A stretch of DNA of 64,000 bases, taken from JAGOUN01 sp040389005. GTDB taxonomy: Bacteria > Pseudomonadota > Gammaproteobacteria > JAGOUN01. The number at the start of each line of letters is the position of its first letter. Position 1 is the stretch's first letter. Below, one piece after another: positions 1 through 9,011 of the stretch. The translations under genes and the position numbers were made by a program. The DNA lies in assembly GCA_040389005.1 (NCBI GenBank), contig JAZKAS010000014.1, positions 1-64,000 of the forward strand, written 5' to 3'. The notes beneath the pieces were generated by a model, which searched no databases, was not told the DNA's origin, and worked only from the letters and a program-made list of their open reading frames with translations.

Positions 1-52
1 CCCGACATCCTGCTCCCAAAGCAGGCGCGCTACCAGACTGCGCTATACCCCG
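1..52 (-). tRNA. tRNA-Pro (anticodon TGG), 3' part outside window
   Basis: Read on the minus strand, the first 52 bases give the 5' half of a tRNA: acceptor strand CGGGGTA, a D-arm GCGC..GCGC, and an anticodon arm CCTGC-TTTGGGA-GCAGG whose loop places TGG at positions 34-36. The T-arm and 3' acceptor strand lie beyond the window start. The acceptor and D-arm closely match the complete tRNA-Pro(GGG) at 36783-36856. Confidence 0.9.
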
Positions 53-82
53 AACAAGGAAAGCGATCATAGCGAAAAGTTG

Positions 83-2325
83 CTAACGTTTCAATGCGTT
101 TTGCAATAAATCCGCAAATCCTCCCTCTATCCTTTTTTGTTGAGGCTGTATCGTTGTTTTTTTGGCCATAATCTTGTCATTTTGAGGCGAGCCTTCCATT
201 TTCATGGTCAATTGAATTCGTTTTCTTTGAATATCGACTTCCAATACTTTTACTTTAACGATTTGCCCGACTTTCACAACGGTATTGGGATCAGAGACAA
301 AGCTATTAGCCAATTGGGATATATGCACTAGCCCATCTTGATGCACGCCAATATCGACAAACGCACCAAAGTTGGCGACGTTAGTGACCATACCTTCTAG
401 CAACATCCCAACCTTCAAATCCGACAATGTTTCAACACCCTCTTGGAATTTGACAGATACAAATTCAGGCCGTGGATCACGCCCTGGCTTTTTAAGTTCA
501 GAAAAAATATCACCAACTGTCATTTCACCCGCTTCTTGAGTAATAAAATCAGCTGCTTTAAGCGAATTGAGAATCTTGATATTTCCAATTAATTCTTGTA
601 ACGGCAAATTTGTTTTCTGTAATATTTTTTCAACGATAAAATAAGATTCAGGATGCACTGATGAAGCATCGAGTGGATTTTCGCCATCGACAATTCTTAA
701 AAATCCAATCGCTTGTTGAAAGGCTTTCTCTCCAAGCCTTGGAACATTTTTAATGCTATCACGATTTTTAAATCGGCCATTGTCTTCACGATACTTCACA
801 ATGTTTTTTGCAACGGATTCATTCAACCCCGCAATACTTTTCAATAACGGTACAGAAGCCGTATTAATATCAACGCCAACCGCATTCACACAATCTTCTA
901 ATACGGCATTTAAACCACGGGTTAATTTCAATGCATTGACATCATGCTGATATTGACCAACACCAATCGCTTTAGGATCTATTTTTACAAGCTCCGCAAG
1001 CGGATCTTGCAAGCGGCGTGCAATAGAAACTGCACCACGATAAGAAACATCCAAATCAGGAAATTCATGCGCAGCTAATTCTGAAGCCGAATAAACAGAC
1101 GCACCGGCTTCAGACACAATCACCGGCGTTAATTGCAAATCCGGATGCGTTTTAATAATTTCTTTAACCAGCTTTTCGGTTTCTCTTGAACCCGTACCAT
1201 TGCCAATACTTACTAAATCCACCTTAAATGTGGAACAAAGTGCGGCCAGTTTTTTCATAGAACCCGACCAATCATTCTGAGGCGCGTGCGGAAAAATAAC
1301 CGTGTGCGTCAATAGTTTACCCGTATCATCCACAACGACAACTTTCACGCCGGTGCGAATTCCTGGATCTAATCCTAACGTATTTTTCTTACCCGCCGGC
1401 GACGCCATGAGTAAATTTTTTAAATTATCGCGAAATACAGTAATTGCAGATTCTTCTGNNNNNNNNNNTCGCGTAATTGCATGATTAAATCAGATTCAAT
1501 TTTTGGTTTTAAGCGCGCTTGCCAGGTTAATTCAACTACTTGCCATAACCAGGTTGAAGCTTTATTTACTTTAAATATTTCAGCAATCATGTTTAAACAA
1601 ACTTCTTCATCTTGCACTTTTATTTGATAACTCAATATCTCTTCTTGCTGGCCACGAAAAATCGCCAGTGCTCGATGCGAAGGTACTTTTGTTAATGGCT
1701 CTTGATAGTCAAAATAATCTTTAAATTTCGCGCCCGCTTCTTCTTTACCTTTTTGCACTTGGCTTGTTAACATACCGTAGCGCCACATGTAATCACGCAA
1801 ACTTTGAATTAAATCAGCATTCTCAGCAAAACGTTCGATTAAAATATAACGCGCGCCATCCAGCGCTTTATTTATATCGTTAATTTCTTTTTCTGGATTA
1901 AGATATTTTGCCGCTTCTTCTTGTGGGTTTAAATTCGGCTGGCTCAATAATAACTCTGCCAAAGGCTCTAATCCTGCATCGCGCGCGATTTGTGCTTTCG
2001 TCACCCGCTTAGGTTTAAACGGCGCATACAAATCTTCGAGCCGCGCTTTTGTATCCGCTTCCAAAAATTGCTGCTTCAAATCATCAGTTAACTGCCCTTT
2101 TTCTTCCATGCCTTTCAAAATAATATCGCGGCGCTCATTGAGTTCACGCAAATACATTAAACGTTCTTCTAATTGTCGTAATTGCGTATCATCCAAACCA
2201 TTGGTCGCTTCTTTACGGTAGCGCGCAATAAATGGCACCGAGTATTCGTCAAGAAGCGCAACGGCCGCTATAACTTGTTTGATATTGATGGATAATTCAG
2301 TCGCAATTTTTTGATTGATATTCAT
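83..2325 (-). CDS. tex: Tex, S1-domain RNA-binding transcription accessory protein (interrupted by assembly gap)
   Basis: Tex is a cytoplasmic nucleic-acid-binding protein. The N-terminal part (1459-2325, about 289 residues) carries the Tex_N helical region, including the conserved VPFIARYRKEATNGLDD. The C-terminal part carries the YqgF-like core (GLDPGIRTGVKV), helix-hairpin-helix segments (VPLLKSIAGLNESVAKNIV) and a final S1 domain (GMVTNVANFGAFVDIG). The two parts are in different frames only because 10 Ns sit between them. Reading up to the gap from the C-terminal side gives EESAITVFRDNLKNLL, which joins naturally to the N-terminal part, so only a few residues are probably missing. I therefore read this as one gene, not a frameshift. 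Combined length (about 750 aa) fits the family (E. coli 773). The start ATG lies 12 bp after the upstream transporter gene on the same strand. Confidence 0.93.
1459..1468. other. Assembly gap (10 N) inside tex
   Basis: Ten undetermined bases. The flanking tex sequence nearly abuts in protein terms, so the true missing length is probably a few codons and the 10 Ns are a placeholder. Confidence 0.95.
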
Positions 2326-2337
2326 ATAAACTCTATT

Positions 2338-3573
2338 TTAAATTGATTTTTGAATGCTTAACTTTGTCGCCTTGCAAAGACTAAACACAGTTAAGCTACT
2401 GATAAAGATAAGCCAAATGGATAAAGAAGCTAAGGTGCCTGTCGCAGTAAAAAGAAAATGCTCAACAACCAGCGTAAGCCCACCAATCAACGACATCCCA
2501 AGACAAAAACTAAAAGCCACACCACGATAACGCACATCCGCTGGAAAAATAGACTTTAGATAGGCGTTAGAAGGCCCCAACAACATTTCATTCATAATAA
2601 TCAAACTAATTTCAGCGATTAAAATTAAGAAAATATTTTGGCTATTTAATAAAAAGCACATAGGAACACCTAAAATAATGAGCGCCATGGCCGCAAAACA
2701 CATCGTTTTATGAGGCGTGTATTTATCAGCAAGCATGCCAGATAAGAGTAGCACTATCACTGCAATTACAGACAAACCACATTCCAGCGCCATGAATTGA
2801 GAGTTACTGAAATACCCTTGCGTCGCTAACATAGGATTCACAAAAGAAAGCACCGTCGTAAAAGGCAAGGTAATAAAACCACCAATACAAATACCCGCTA
2901 AAAGCTGATAAGGATAAGAAAAAAATAATTGCCGAAACGAGGTTTTATCGATCAGTTGATCTGAGCTAGCTGACTCGGCCATATGACGTCTAAATAATAC
3001 GGCAATAATTCCAATAATACCCGCTGCAATAAATGCCCAACGCCATGGAGGATTATTTTCATTGATCATTGTAATAATAAGACCAACCATCGATGCTATC
3101 ACTGAACCCACTAATGCCATAGCAGGCACTATGCTACCAATAAAACTCTCTTTATGGCCTTTAGCAAACTCAACGACATAAATACCCGCACCGCTGTATT
3201 CACCACCGTAACAAATCATCTGAATAGAGCGAATAAAAGTAAGAATGATCATGGAGCCGACACCTAAAACCAGATATCCAGGCAGAAGCCCAATCGCTAA
3301 AGTCGCCAATGCGATGCCGCACAATGAAATTAATAAAGCTGTCTTTCGCCCCCATTTATCGCCAATGGTACCAAAGACAACGCCACCAAATGGCCTTGCA
3401 ATGGAAGAAATTAATACTGCATAAAACCCCATGACTAAAGCGTCATAACGAGAATGCGCAGGGAAAAACACCGGAGCAATAATAGGCAAAAAAATACTAA
3501 AAATCGCATAATCATAATATTCTAACATCGTACCGATAGCGGCAATGAAAATGGACTGTTTTTTTAAAGTCAT
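2338..3573 (-). CDS. MFS transporter, metabolite:H+ symporter type (ProP-like)
   Basis: A 411-residue polytopic inner-membrane protein with about 12 hydrophobic segments. The N-terminus (MLEYYDYAIFSIFLPIIAPV) and the loop 2-3 motif GTIGDKWGRK are typical of the MHS family of the major facilitator superfamily (proline/betaine, citrate or alpha-ketoglutarate symporters). It lacks the C-terminal coiled coil of E. coli ProP, so osmoregulation is not implied and the substrate is unknown. Such transporters are numerous in Legionella and Coxiella, where amino acids and organic acids are taken from the host. The gene is 12 bp upstream of tex on the same strand and diverges from def across a 100-bp AT-rich gap. 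Confidence 0.85.
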   Translation of the reverse strand: MTLKKQSIFIAAIGTMLEYYDYAIFSIFLPIIAPVFFPAHSRYDALVMGFYAVLISSIARPFGGVVFGTIGDKWGRKTALLISLCGIALATLAIGLLPGYLVLGVGSMIILTFIRSIQMICYGGEYSGAGIYVVEFAKGHKESFIGSIVPAMALVGSVIASMVGLIITMINENNPPWRWAFIAAGIIGIIAVLFRRHMAESASSDQLIDKTSFRQLFFSYPYQLLAGICIGGFITLPFTTVLSFVNPMLATQGYFSNSQFMALECGLSVIAVIVLLLSGMLADKYTPHKTMCFAAMALIILGVPMCFLLNSQNIFLILIAEISLIIMNEMLLGPSNAYLKSIFPADVRYRGVAFSFCLGMSLIGGLTLVVEHFLFTATGTLASLSIWLIFISSLTVFSLCKATKLSIQKSI

Positions 3574-3673
3574 AAATGCTCAGCGTCTATTTTGGCAAAC
3601 AAAAAAAAAGCACTCTACCATAAAAATCATAAAACATGATAATATCTCTTAACTGTTTTTATATAAGAAAATC

Positions 3674-4201
3674 ATGGCGATCAAAGAAGTATTACGCTTA
3701 GGCGATCAACGACTTTTACGAATAGCGGATCCTATCAATGATATTACACTGGAACAAACCTTCTTGAAGCAGCTCTATCAAGATATGGTGGATTCTATGA
3801 AACATTATGGTGGCGTGGGAATCGCCGCCCCTCAAATTGGAGTAAATGCTCGCGTCATTTTATTTGGATTTGACAAAAATCCACGATACCCAGAAGAGGC
3901 TAGCATTCCTGAAACTTTTTTAATCAATCCCACTTATACCGTACAAACAGAAGAAACAGAAGCAGGCCTGGAAGGATGTTTAAGCGTGCCAGGATTACGC
4001 GGCAGTGTACGCCGTTTTACAAAAATTCGTTATTCAGGCTATTCCATCAATAATGAAAAAATTGAACGCACCGCCTCAGGTTTTCACGCACGCGTCATTC
4101 AACATGAGTGCGATCATTTAGATGGCATTCTTTATCCCTTTAAAATTGACGATTATGCGCAATTTGGCTTTGAAGATTTACTGTTAGCAAAAAACATATA
4201 G
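3674..4201 (+). CDS. def: Peptide deformylase
   Basis: Removes the formyl group from the N-terminal methionine of new proteins. The three family motifs are present in order: GGVGIAAPQIG (residues 46-56), EGCLSVPG (100-107, Cys102 a metal ligand) and QHECDHLDG (143-151, His144 and His148 metal ligands, Glu145 catalytic). Length 175 aa is normal. The gene is alone here, not paired with fmt as in many bacteria. It diverges from the upstream transporter and converges with the gamma-carbonic-anhydrase-like gene, 24 bp away. No strong Shine-Dalgarno precedes the ATG. Confidence 0.95.
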   Translation: MAIKEVLRLGDQRLLRIADPINDITLEQTFLKQLYQDMVDSMKHYGGVGIAAPQIGVNARVILFGFDKNPRYPEEASIPETFLINPTYTVQTEETEAGLEGCLSVPGLRGSVRRFTKIRYSGYSINNEKIERTASGFHARVIQHECDHLDGILYPFKIDDYAQFGFEDLLLAKNI

Positions 4202-4225
4202 GTATCAAATCTAAAAGTATAAAGC

Positions 4226-4753
4226 TTAAGAAGCTGAATAATCATTTTTCAACTTTGCATAATATTCTGCACTATATTTTAAAAATATCTTTTCTTCATC
4301 AGTCAATGGCCGAATCTGTTTAGCAGGAGACCCAAAATACAAATAACCTGATTCTAAGCGTTTACCTGGGGAAACGACACTCGCAGCGCCCAGAATAACA
4401 TAAGGCTCAACGATGGCATTATCTAAAATAAATGATTGCATGCCAATCAAACAATAATCTCCAACAGTACATCCGTGTAAAATAACCGAATGGCCAACCG
4501 TCACAAAACTGCCAATAGAAAGCGGTGAGCCAGGATTTTGATGATTTTGATGCGTGGTATGTAAAACAGAATTATCTTGGATATTGGTATAACCACCAAT
4601 GCGAATACTATTCACATCACCACGAATAACAGCACCCGGCCAAACAGAACAGTGTTCACCAAAATGCACATCGCCAATAACGATCGCATCTTGATCAATA
4701 TACGTATTTTTTTCTAGCTTTGGCCAAATGTTTTTAAATGCACGAACGGACAT
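4226..4753 (-). CDS. Gamma-carbonic-anhydrase family hexapeptide-repeat protein
   Basis: A left-handed beta-helix protein of 175 aa, like E. coli YrdA/CaiE or Cam. Hexapeptide repeats run through residues 15-135. Three possible metal-binding histidines occur at the usual spacing: the HTTHQNH region, GHSVILHG, and the histidine between them. Family members bind zinc or iron, and several show weak or no carbonic anhydrase activity, so the reaction is not certain. The ORF can be extended upstream, but the extension lies inside the lapB zinc-domain coding region. The ATG at 4753 has a perfect GGAGG five to six bases upstream, so I use that start. It begins one base after the lapB stop and is probably co-translated with it. 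Confidence 0.85.
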   Translation of the reverse strand: MSVRAFKNIWPKLEKNTYIDQDAIVIGDVHFGEHCSVWPGAVIRGDVNSIRIGGYTNIQDNSVLHTTHQNHQNPGSPLSIGSFVTVGHSVILHGCTVGDYCLIGMQSFILDNAIVEPYVILGAASVVSPGKRLESGYLYFGSPAKQIRPLTDEEKIFLKYSAEYYAKLKNDYSAS

Positions 4754-4754
4754 A

Positions 4755-5525
4755 TTAACCTCCATACGGATGAATTTCTTCCCAATTTTTACAGCTCGGG
4801 CACAGCCATGAAAAACGGCTGCCAATATAACCGCAATGATCACAACGGTAACTTGAGACACTTTTTTGTTCGGATTTTAATGCGCGAGCACATTGCGGAT
4901 TACTTTTTAACGCACGTTTCAAAAATAATTCGCCATTTTCACTATCATCCAACGCAAAATAAGCCTCTGCCACTTCACAATTATATTGCGCGATTATTTT
5001 TTTATAATCTTTATCGCGACTAATGGATGACAGTTTTTCTGCAACCACAATCGCTTCATGCCAAGATTTTTCTTGCTGATAGATTTCCAGTAAATATTCT
5101 AGCGCAGGTTGTGCTTCTGCATCTAATGAAAGCACTTCTTGAAAAATTCTTTCTGCTCTATCCAACACGCCTGCTTTTAAATAATCCTCACCCAAAGCAC
5201 TTAAGGCTTCAATTCTTATTTTTTTTGGCAATTGCATATGCGTGACAAGATTTTGATGAATGCGAGTGGCTTTACTTATTTCACCGCGTTTTCGAAAAAA
5301 ATTCCCCAGTGCCAAATAAGTTTCGACCGTATCCTTGTTCACCTCAAGAATATCGGTAAAAATATCGACGGCTTTATCAGGCTCTTCGTTTAATATAAAA
5401 TTTAAGCCAGCGAGATAGTCTTTATGCAGTGTTTTTTTCTTGAAATAGCGTTGGCTGAATTGTAAAAAACAAAAAATTCCCACAATGATAAATAGTAAAA
5501 TCAATAAAAGCGCTGAAAAATCCAT
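4755..5525 (-). CDS. lapB: LapB (YciM) lipopolysaccharide assembly protein, internally shortened
   Basis: LapB is an inner-membrane-anchored TPR protein that couples FtsH to LpxC turnover and so sets LPS synthesis. Visible here are an N-terminal membrane helix (residues 4-22), TPR helices matching the first half of the E. coli protein (DYLAGLNFILNEEPDKAVDI, LALGNFFRKRGEISKA, and so on) and the C-terminal rubredoxin-like zinc domain with two CxxC pairs (YRCDHCGY..LCPSCKNW). The protein is only 256 aa against 389 in E. coli. Alignment by eye loses about 130 residues of later TPRs between KSNPQCARAL and the zinc domain. Both ends are intact and in frame, so this looks like an internal deletion. 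It overlaps lapA by one base (TAATG). Confidence 0.9.
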   Translation of the reverse strand: MDFSALLLILLFIIVGIFCFLQFSQRYFKKKTLHKDYLAGLNFILNEEPDKAVDIFTDILEVNKDTVETYLALGNFFRKRGEISKATRIHQNLVTHMQLPKKIRIEALSALGEDYLKAGVLDRAERIFQEVLSLDAEAQPALEYLLEIYQQEKSWHEAIVVAEKLSSISRDKDYKKIIAQYNCEVAEAYFALDDSENGELFLKRALKSNPQCARALKSEQKSVSSYRCDHCGYIGSRFSWLCPSCKNWEEIHPYGG

Positions 5526-5815
5526 TACGTTTTTGTGCCAATTGATAAATTACTAACTGTTTTTTCGAGTGATTCGTTTTTTCTTTTCAAATTATGAATA
5601 GTCGCTTTTTGTTTAAGTAAGTTTAATCCACAAAAAAACAAACTGAACAATGCGCCGAGTGCAATCGAGATAATAATGAGAAAAGAAATGGGTAAGGCTT
5701 TGCTACCTAATAGATAATTAACGGTGACCGTACCTGCGTTGAGAAGTGAGAAACTAACGCCTATGAGTATTAATAATAATGCACACAGATAGGTGAAAAT
5801 TTTCATTAGCTGCAT
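5525..5815 (-). CDS. lapA: LapA-like (DUF1049) membrane protein
   Basis: A 96-aa protein with two membrane segments (about residues 6-28 and 42-66) and a basic, heptad-like C-terminal helix (LKQKATIHNLKRKNESLEKT). This is the LapA/YciS architecture. The position directly before lapB, with TAATG overlap, matches the lapAB pair that follows rpsA and cmk in other gammaproteobacteria. An AGGAG lies 2 bases before the first ATG (5815) and 11 bases before a second in-frame ATG (5806), so the exact start is uncertain. The gene acts with LapB in LPS assembly in E. coli. Confidence 0.85.
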   Translation of the reverse strand: MQLMKIFTYLCALLLILIGVSFSLLNAGTVTVNYLLGSKALPISFLIIISIALGALFSLFFCGLNLLKQKATIHNLKRKNESLEKTVSNLSIGTKT

Positions 5816-5822
5816 TACTCCT

Positions 5823-5915
5823 GTAGGGTAGATTAGACGTACTCGTCGTAATCTACCAGATCAAGATAAACATCAAACAAGGTGGATTACGGTGAGTACA
5901 CCTAATCCACCCTAC
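5823..5915. repeat. Paired palindromic repeats, GTAGGGTGGATTA family
   Basis: Two palindromes of about 35 bp face each other between rpsA and lapA. The first (5823-5857) starts GTAGGGTAGATTA and the second (5881-5915) ends TAATCCACCCTAC, each with a short internal hairpin. Related single copies are at 10564-10600 and 36908-36946. The inverted hairpins could also act as a transcriptional punctuation signal. Confidence 0.85.
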
Positions 5916-5930
5916 AAAGAACGAAGAATC

Positions 5931-7619
5931 TTATTCCGCGCTTTGATTATCGATCTGTTCTTTCAACAAATCACCAAACGTTGATTTCATAGAATCATCT
6001 GCTTTCGCCTTGGTGTATTTCTTCACCATCTTGGCTTGGTCATCAGACTCTTTCGCCTTAATAGAAAGAACAACCGCTTTTGTTTTGCGATCAACAGAAA
6101 CAACCTTCGCTTCTAATTCATCACCGACTTTGCAAAATGCAGCGACATCTTCAATTTTATCAACACTGAGTTCGTTTGCAGCAATCGTGCCGGCAACACC
6201 ATCAGCAAGTTCAACATCGACTTGTGTTGCAGATACAGCAGTTACTTTACCTTTAACGAGCGCGCCTTTTTGGTTCGCTGTTAAGAATCCACCAAACGGA
6301 TCTTCAGTCAATTGTTTGATACCTAAAGAAATACGTTCTCTTTCTGCATCGATCGCAAGAATAAGCGCTTCTACTTGATCGCCCTTCTTGAATTGATTGT
6401 TGATTGCTTCAATATCTTCTTCCCAACTAACGTCAGATAAGTGAACAAGACCATCGATATTGCCTTCAAGACCAATAAACAGACCGAAATCAGTTACGGA
6501 CTTAATCGTGCCGGTTACTTTATCGCCTTTGACAAATTTTTGTGCAAACGCTTGCCATGGATTGTTGATACATTGTTTAACACCCAATGAAATACGACGT
6601 CGGCCAGCATCAATATCTAATACCATCACATCAATCTTATCGCCTAATGAAACGACTTTGCTTGGATGAATATTTTTGTTAGTCCAATCCATTTCTGAAA
6701 CGTGTACCAAACCTTCAATACCGTCTTCGATTTCAACGAAACAACCGTAATCCGCGATGTTGGTGACTTTACCAGAAATACGCGTTCCGACCGGGAAGCG
6801 TTGGATCAAGCTCTTCCATGGATCTTCATCAAGCTGTTTCAAGCCCAATGATACACGGCTCTTATCTTTATCAAATTTAAGTACAACAACATCGATTTCA
6901 TCACCGATTGCCACGACTTCGCTCGGATGCTTAACGCGTTTCCAAGCCATATCAGTAATATGTAATAGACCATCGATACCGCCAAGATCAACGAACGCGC
7001 CGTAGTCAGTAAGGTTTTTAACCACGCCTTTAACGGTTTTGCCTTCTTCCAAGGTATCTAATAATGATTCGCGATCAGAAGTTGATTCTTCTTCAATCAC
7101 CGCTCTTCGAGATACAACCACGTTGTTACGTTTCGCATCAATTTTAATCACTTTAACTTCAACATCACGGCCTTCTAAGTAAGAAGTATCGCGTGTCGGT
7201 CTAACATCAACGAGTGAACCTGGTAGGAACGCACGAATATTATGAATTTCAACTGTGAAGCCGCCTTTAACTTTACCGCTAACAAAACCAGTAATTGTTG
7301 TTGCTTCTGTGTAAGCGCGTTCAAGGTCTTTCCAGACTTCAGCACGTTTCGCTTTTTCACGTGATAAACGGGTTTCACCGTTACCATTTTCCACCGCTTC
7401 AAGGATAACTTCGACAGAATCCCCGATTTTAACTTCTAGCTCGCCTTGAGCATTTTTAAATTGTTCAACAGGAATCACGCTTTCGGATTTTAGACCTGCA
7501 TTCACAACCACATAATCATTGGTAATTTCGATGACTTCACCGGTCACTAATGTGCCAGGAACCATGGAAAACGTTTTTAAGCTTTCTTCAAATAAGCGGG
7601 AAAATTCAGTGTTACTCAT
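5931..7619 (-). CDS. rpsA: 30S ribosomal protein S1
   Basis: S1 brings mRNA to the 30S subunit. The 562-aa protein contains six consecutive S1 OB-fold domains. The first two, ribosome-binding domains are divergent, and the last four carry clear repeats of the type TDYGAFVDLGGIDGLLHITD. Length is close to E. coli (557). It follows cmk by 39 bp on the same strand, the standard cmk-rpsA order, and precedes lapAB after a palindromic repeat pair. No truncation or unusual feature was seen. Confidence 0.97.
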   Translation of the reverse strand: MSNTEFSRLFEESLKTFSMVPGTLVTGEVIEITNDYVVVNAGLKSESVIPVEQFKNAQGELEVKIGDSVEVILEAVENGNGETRLSREKAKRAEVWKDLERAYTEATTITGFVSGKVKGGFTVEIHNIRAFLPGSLVDVRPTRDTSYLEGRDVEVKVIKIDAKRNNVVVSRRAVIEEESTSDRESLLDTLEEGKTVKGVVKNLTDYGAFVDLGGIDGLLHITDMAWKRVKHPSEVVAIGDEIDVVVLKFDKDKSRVSLGLKQLDEDPWKSLIQRFPVGTRISGKVTNIADYGCFVEIEDGIEGLVHVSEMDWTNKNIHPSKVVSLGDKIDVMVLDIDAGRRRISLGVKQCINNPWQAFAQKFVKGDKVTGTIKSVTDFGLFIGLEGNIDGLVHLSDVSWEEDIEAINNQFKKGDQVEALILAIDAERERISLGIKQLTEDPFGGFLTANQKGALVKGKVTAVSATQVDVELADGVAGTIAANELSVDKIEDVAAFCKVGDELEAKVVSVDRKTKAVVLSIKAKESDDQAKMVKKYTKAKADDSMKSTFGDLLKEQIDNQSAE

Positions 7620-7658
7620 AAATATATAAAGACCAGTTAAGTTAATAAAATCAAGCGC

Positions 7659-8351
7659 TTAGACGAAATTATCTATTGCACCACCATTTGATTCAAGGCA
7701 ACTTCGCACTTCATCAAGCATTTTTTCAAACACTTGTTCTTTGTTTAATAGCCCAGTATCAATCACTATCGCACCCTCCGGAATTACCAGCGGCGCCACC
7801 GAACGAGACTTGTCTTGTCGATCGCGCTTCTCGATATCTTCAAGAAGATCGCCGAATTTAACACTTATGCCACGCGCTTTCAACTGTTGCTCACGCCTGC
7901 GAGCACGAATCTCTGCATCGGCATCTAAATAAAACTTAATAAAGGCATTGGGGAAAACGACGCTGCCCATATCGCGCCCATCTGTTACCAACCCCGGCGC
8001 TTGGGCGAAAGCACGTTGACGTTCTAATAATGCCTGACGAACCTCAGGAAAAGCGGATGTTTTTGATGCCATCAAGCCAACCTCTTCACGACGAATGTCA
8101 TCCGTCACATCCTGATTATCAAGATAAGTTCGGCCATCTTTAAAATAGATATCGAGATTTCGAGCCATATCTGCCCATTCTACAGGACGACCGCCGGTAG
8201 CCCCTACAAGAGAGATTTTCAAGGCTAACAATCGATAAATCGCGCCACTATCTAAAAAATGCCAACACAGCTTATTGGCTAGCATTGTCGCCATGGTGCC
8301 TTTGCCAACGCCGCTAGGGCCATCGATAGTAATAACAGGAGAATTTTGCAC
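7659..8351 (-). CDS. cmk: Cytidylate kinase
   Basis: Phosphorylates CMP and dCMP with ATP. The P-loop GPSGVGKGT (residues 11-19), the LDSGAIYR motif, the TDGRDMGSVVFP segment and the late RDRQDKSRSVAPL region all match type-1 CMP kinases. Length 230 aa is normal. Residues 48-55 (VGATGGRP) are encoded by one arm of a repeat that also lies inside pheT and nuoG. They fall in the loop after the ALKISL helix where E. coli has an unrelated sequence of similar length, so the insertion or replacement seems tolerated. Confidence 0.95.
   Translation of the reverse strand: MQNSPVITIDGPSGVGKGTMATMLANKLCWHFLDSGAIYRLLALKISLVGATGGRPVEWADMARNLDIYFKDGRTYLDNQDVTDDIRREEVGLMASKTSAFPEVRQALLERQRAFAQAPGLVTDGRDMGSVVFPNAFIKFYLDADAEIRARRREQQLKARGISVKFGDLLEDIEKRDRQDKSRSVAPLVIPEGAIVIDTGLLNKEQVFEKMLDEVRSCLESNGGAIDNFV
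8185..8207. repeat. Single arm of coding repeat (GTAGGGGCTACCGG family) in cmk
   Basis: On the minus strand this reads GTAGGGGCTACCGGCGGTCG plus three bases. The same arm occurs twice at 39030-39103 (pheT) and twice in nuoG (61471-61500, 62294-62323). It is read in frame as VGATGGRP. No partner arm was seen within cmk. Confidence 0.75.
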
Positions 8352-8374
8352 GCGATTGATCTCATCAAATTAAA

Positions 8375-8400
8375 CGAAGCCAGCATAATAGCAGGCTTCG
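8375..8400 (-). terminator. Rho-independent terminator for the 8419-8901 gene
   Basis: On the minus strand CGAAGCC..GGCTTCG forms a 7-bp stem, with further inner GC pairs around a TATTAT loop. It is followed by TTTAATTT, just after the stop codon of the upstream gene and before cmk. Confidence 0.6.
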
Positions 8401-8418
8401 CGCATTATGAAAATCAAA

Positions 8419-8901
8419 CTAGGGAGCAGCTCTTAAATGAGAAGCCGCTGGATTGATTGGACTCATCGTTTTAAAAAAAACACTCGTCATTGCAGAAAAA
8501 ATTCCTTCTGGTGCGTCAGCATCTGATAAACGGCGGGCAGAGTCACAACTCGCATATTCACATGCGTAATAAGCTGTAGCACTAAAACCAATTAATGCGA
8601 GAAGTATAGATACCTCGACAACATAAGAATAGCTCGCATGCTTTTGCTTTTGTATGAACGGCTGCATAGAACTGTCTTCACCATAATGTGTTTCTGGCTC
8701 GAACGGGTTGCTTGAGCCATTTGAATAAGCTCTTTCACGGTCACGGTGTCTATTTTTCCAATATACGTACACTGCTAAAGACAGACAAGCTACACCCATT
8801 AAACTAAAAAAAACAAGCGGATAAATTTCATTACAATTACCGTTGCTTTTGCTTGGAGAAGGAGTCAATAAACTGGTAGGAACAAAAGTGACGTTACTCA
8901 T
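8419..8901 (-). CDS. Hypothetical two-helix membrane protein
   Basis: I do not recognise this 160-aa protein. It has a Ser/Pro/Asn-rich N-terminus, a first membrane segment around residues 27-48 (PLVFFSLMGVACLSLAVYVY), a charged polar loop (KNRHRDRERAYSNG), and a second segment around residues 92-112 (VVEVSILLALIGFSATAYYA). A tail with one CEYASC pair follows. It is a stand-alone gene with its own terminator-like hairpin downstream, next to an accessory patch containing a transposon remnant. Possible roles include an envelope or secreted-effector protein, but the sequence does not show this. Confidence 0.6.
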   Translation of the reverse strand: MSNVTFVPTSLLTPSPSKSNGNCNEIYPLVFFSLMGVACLSLAVYVYWKNRHRDRERAYSNGSSNPFEPETHYGEDSSMQPFIQKQKHASYSYVVEVSILLALIGFSATAYYACEYASCDSARRLSDADAPEGIFSAMTSVFFKTMSPINPAASHLRAAP

Positions 8902-9011
8902 AAAACCACCTTTTTAATTTATAGCTTTTATTCTACAACAAAAAAACTTAAGCAAATCTTATTTAAACACTTATATTTTCTACAATTTTTAGTAGCATAA
9001 AACAATCAATG

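Noticed and set aside
1420..2325. Apparent frameshift splitting tex into two ORFs
   Set aside because: The break coincides with 10 Ns. The frames are open up to the gap on both sides and the protein joins naturally.
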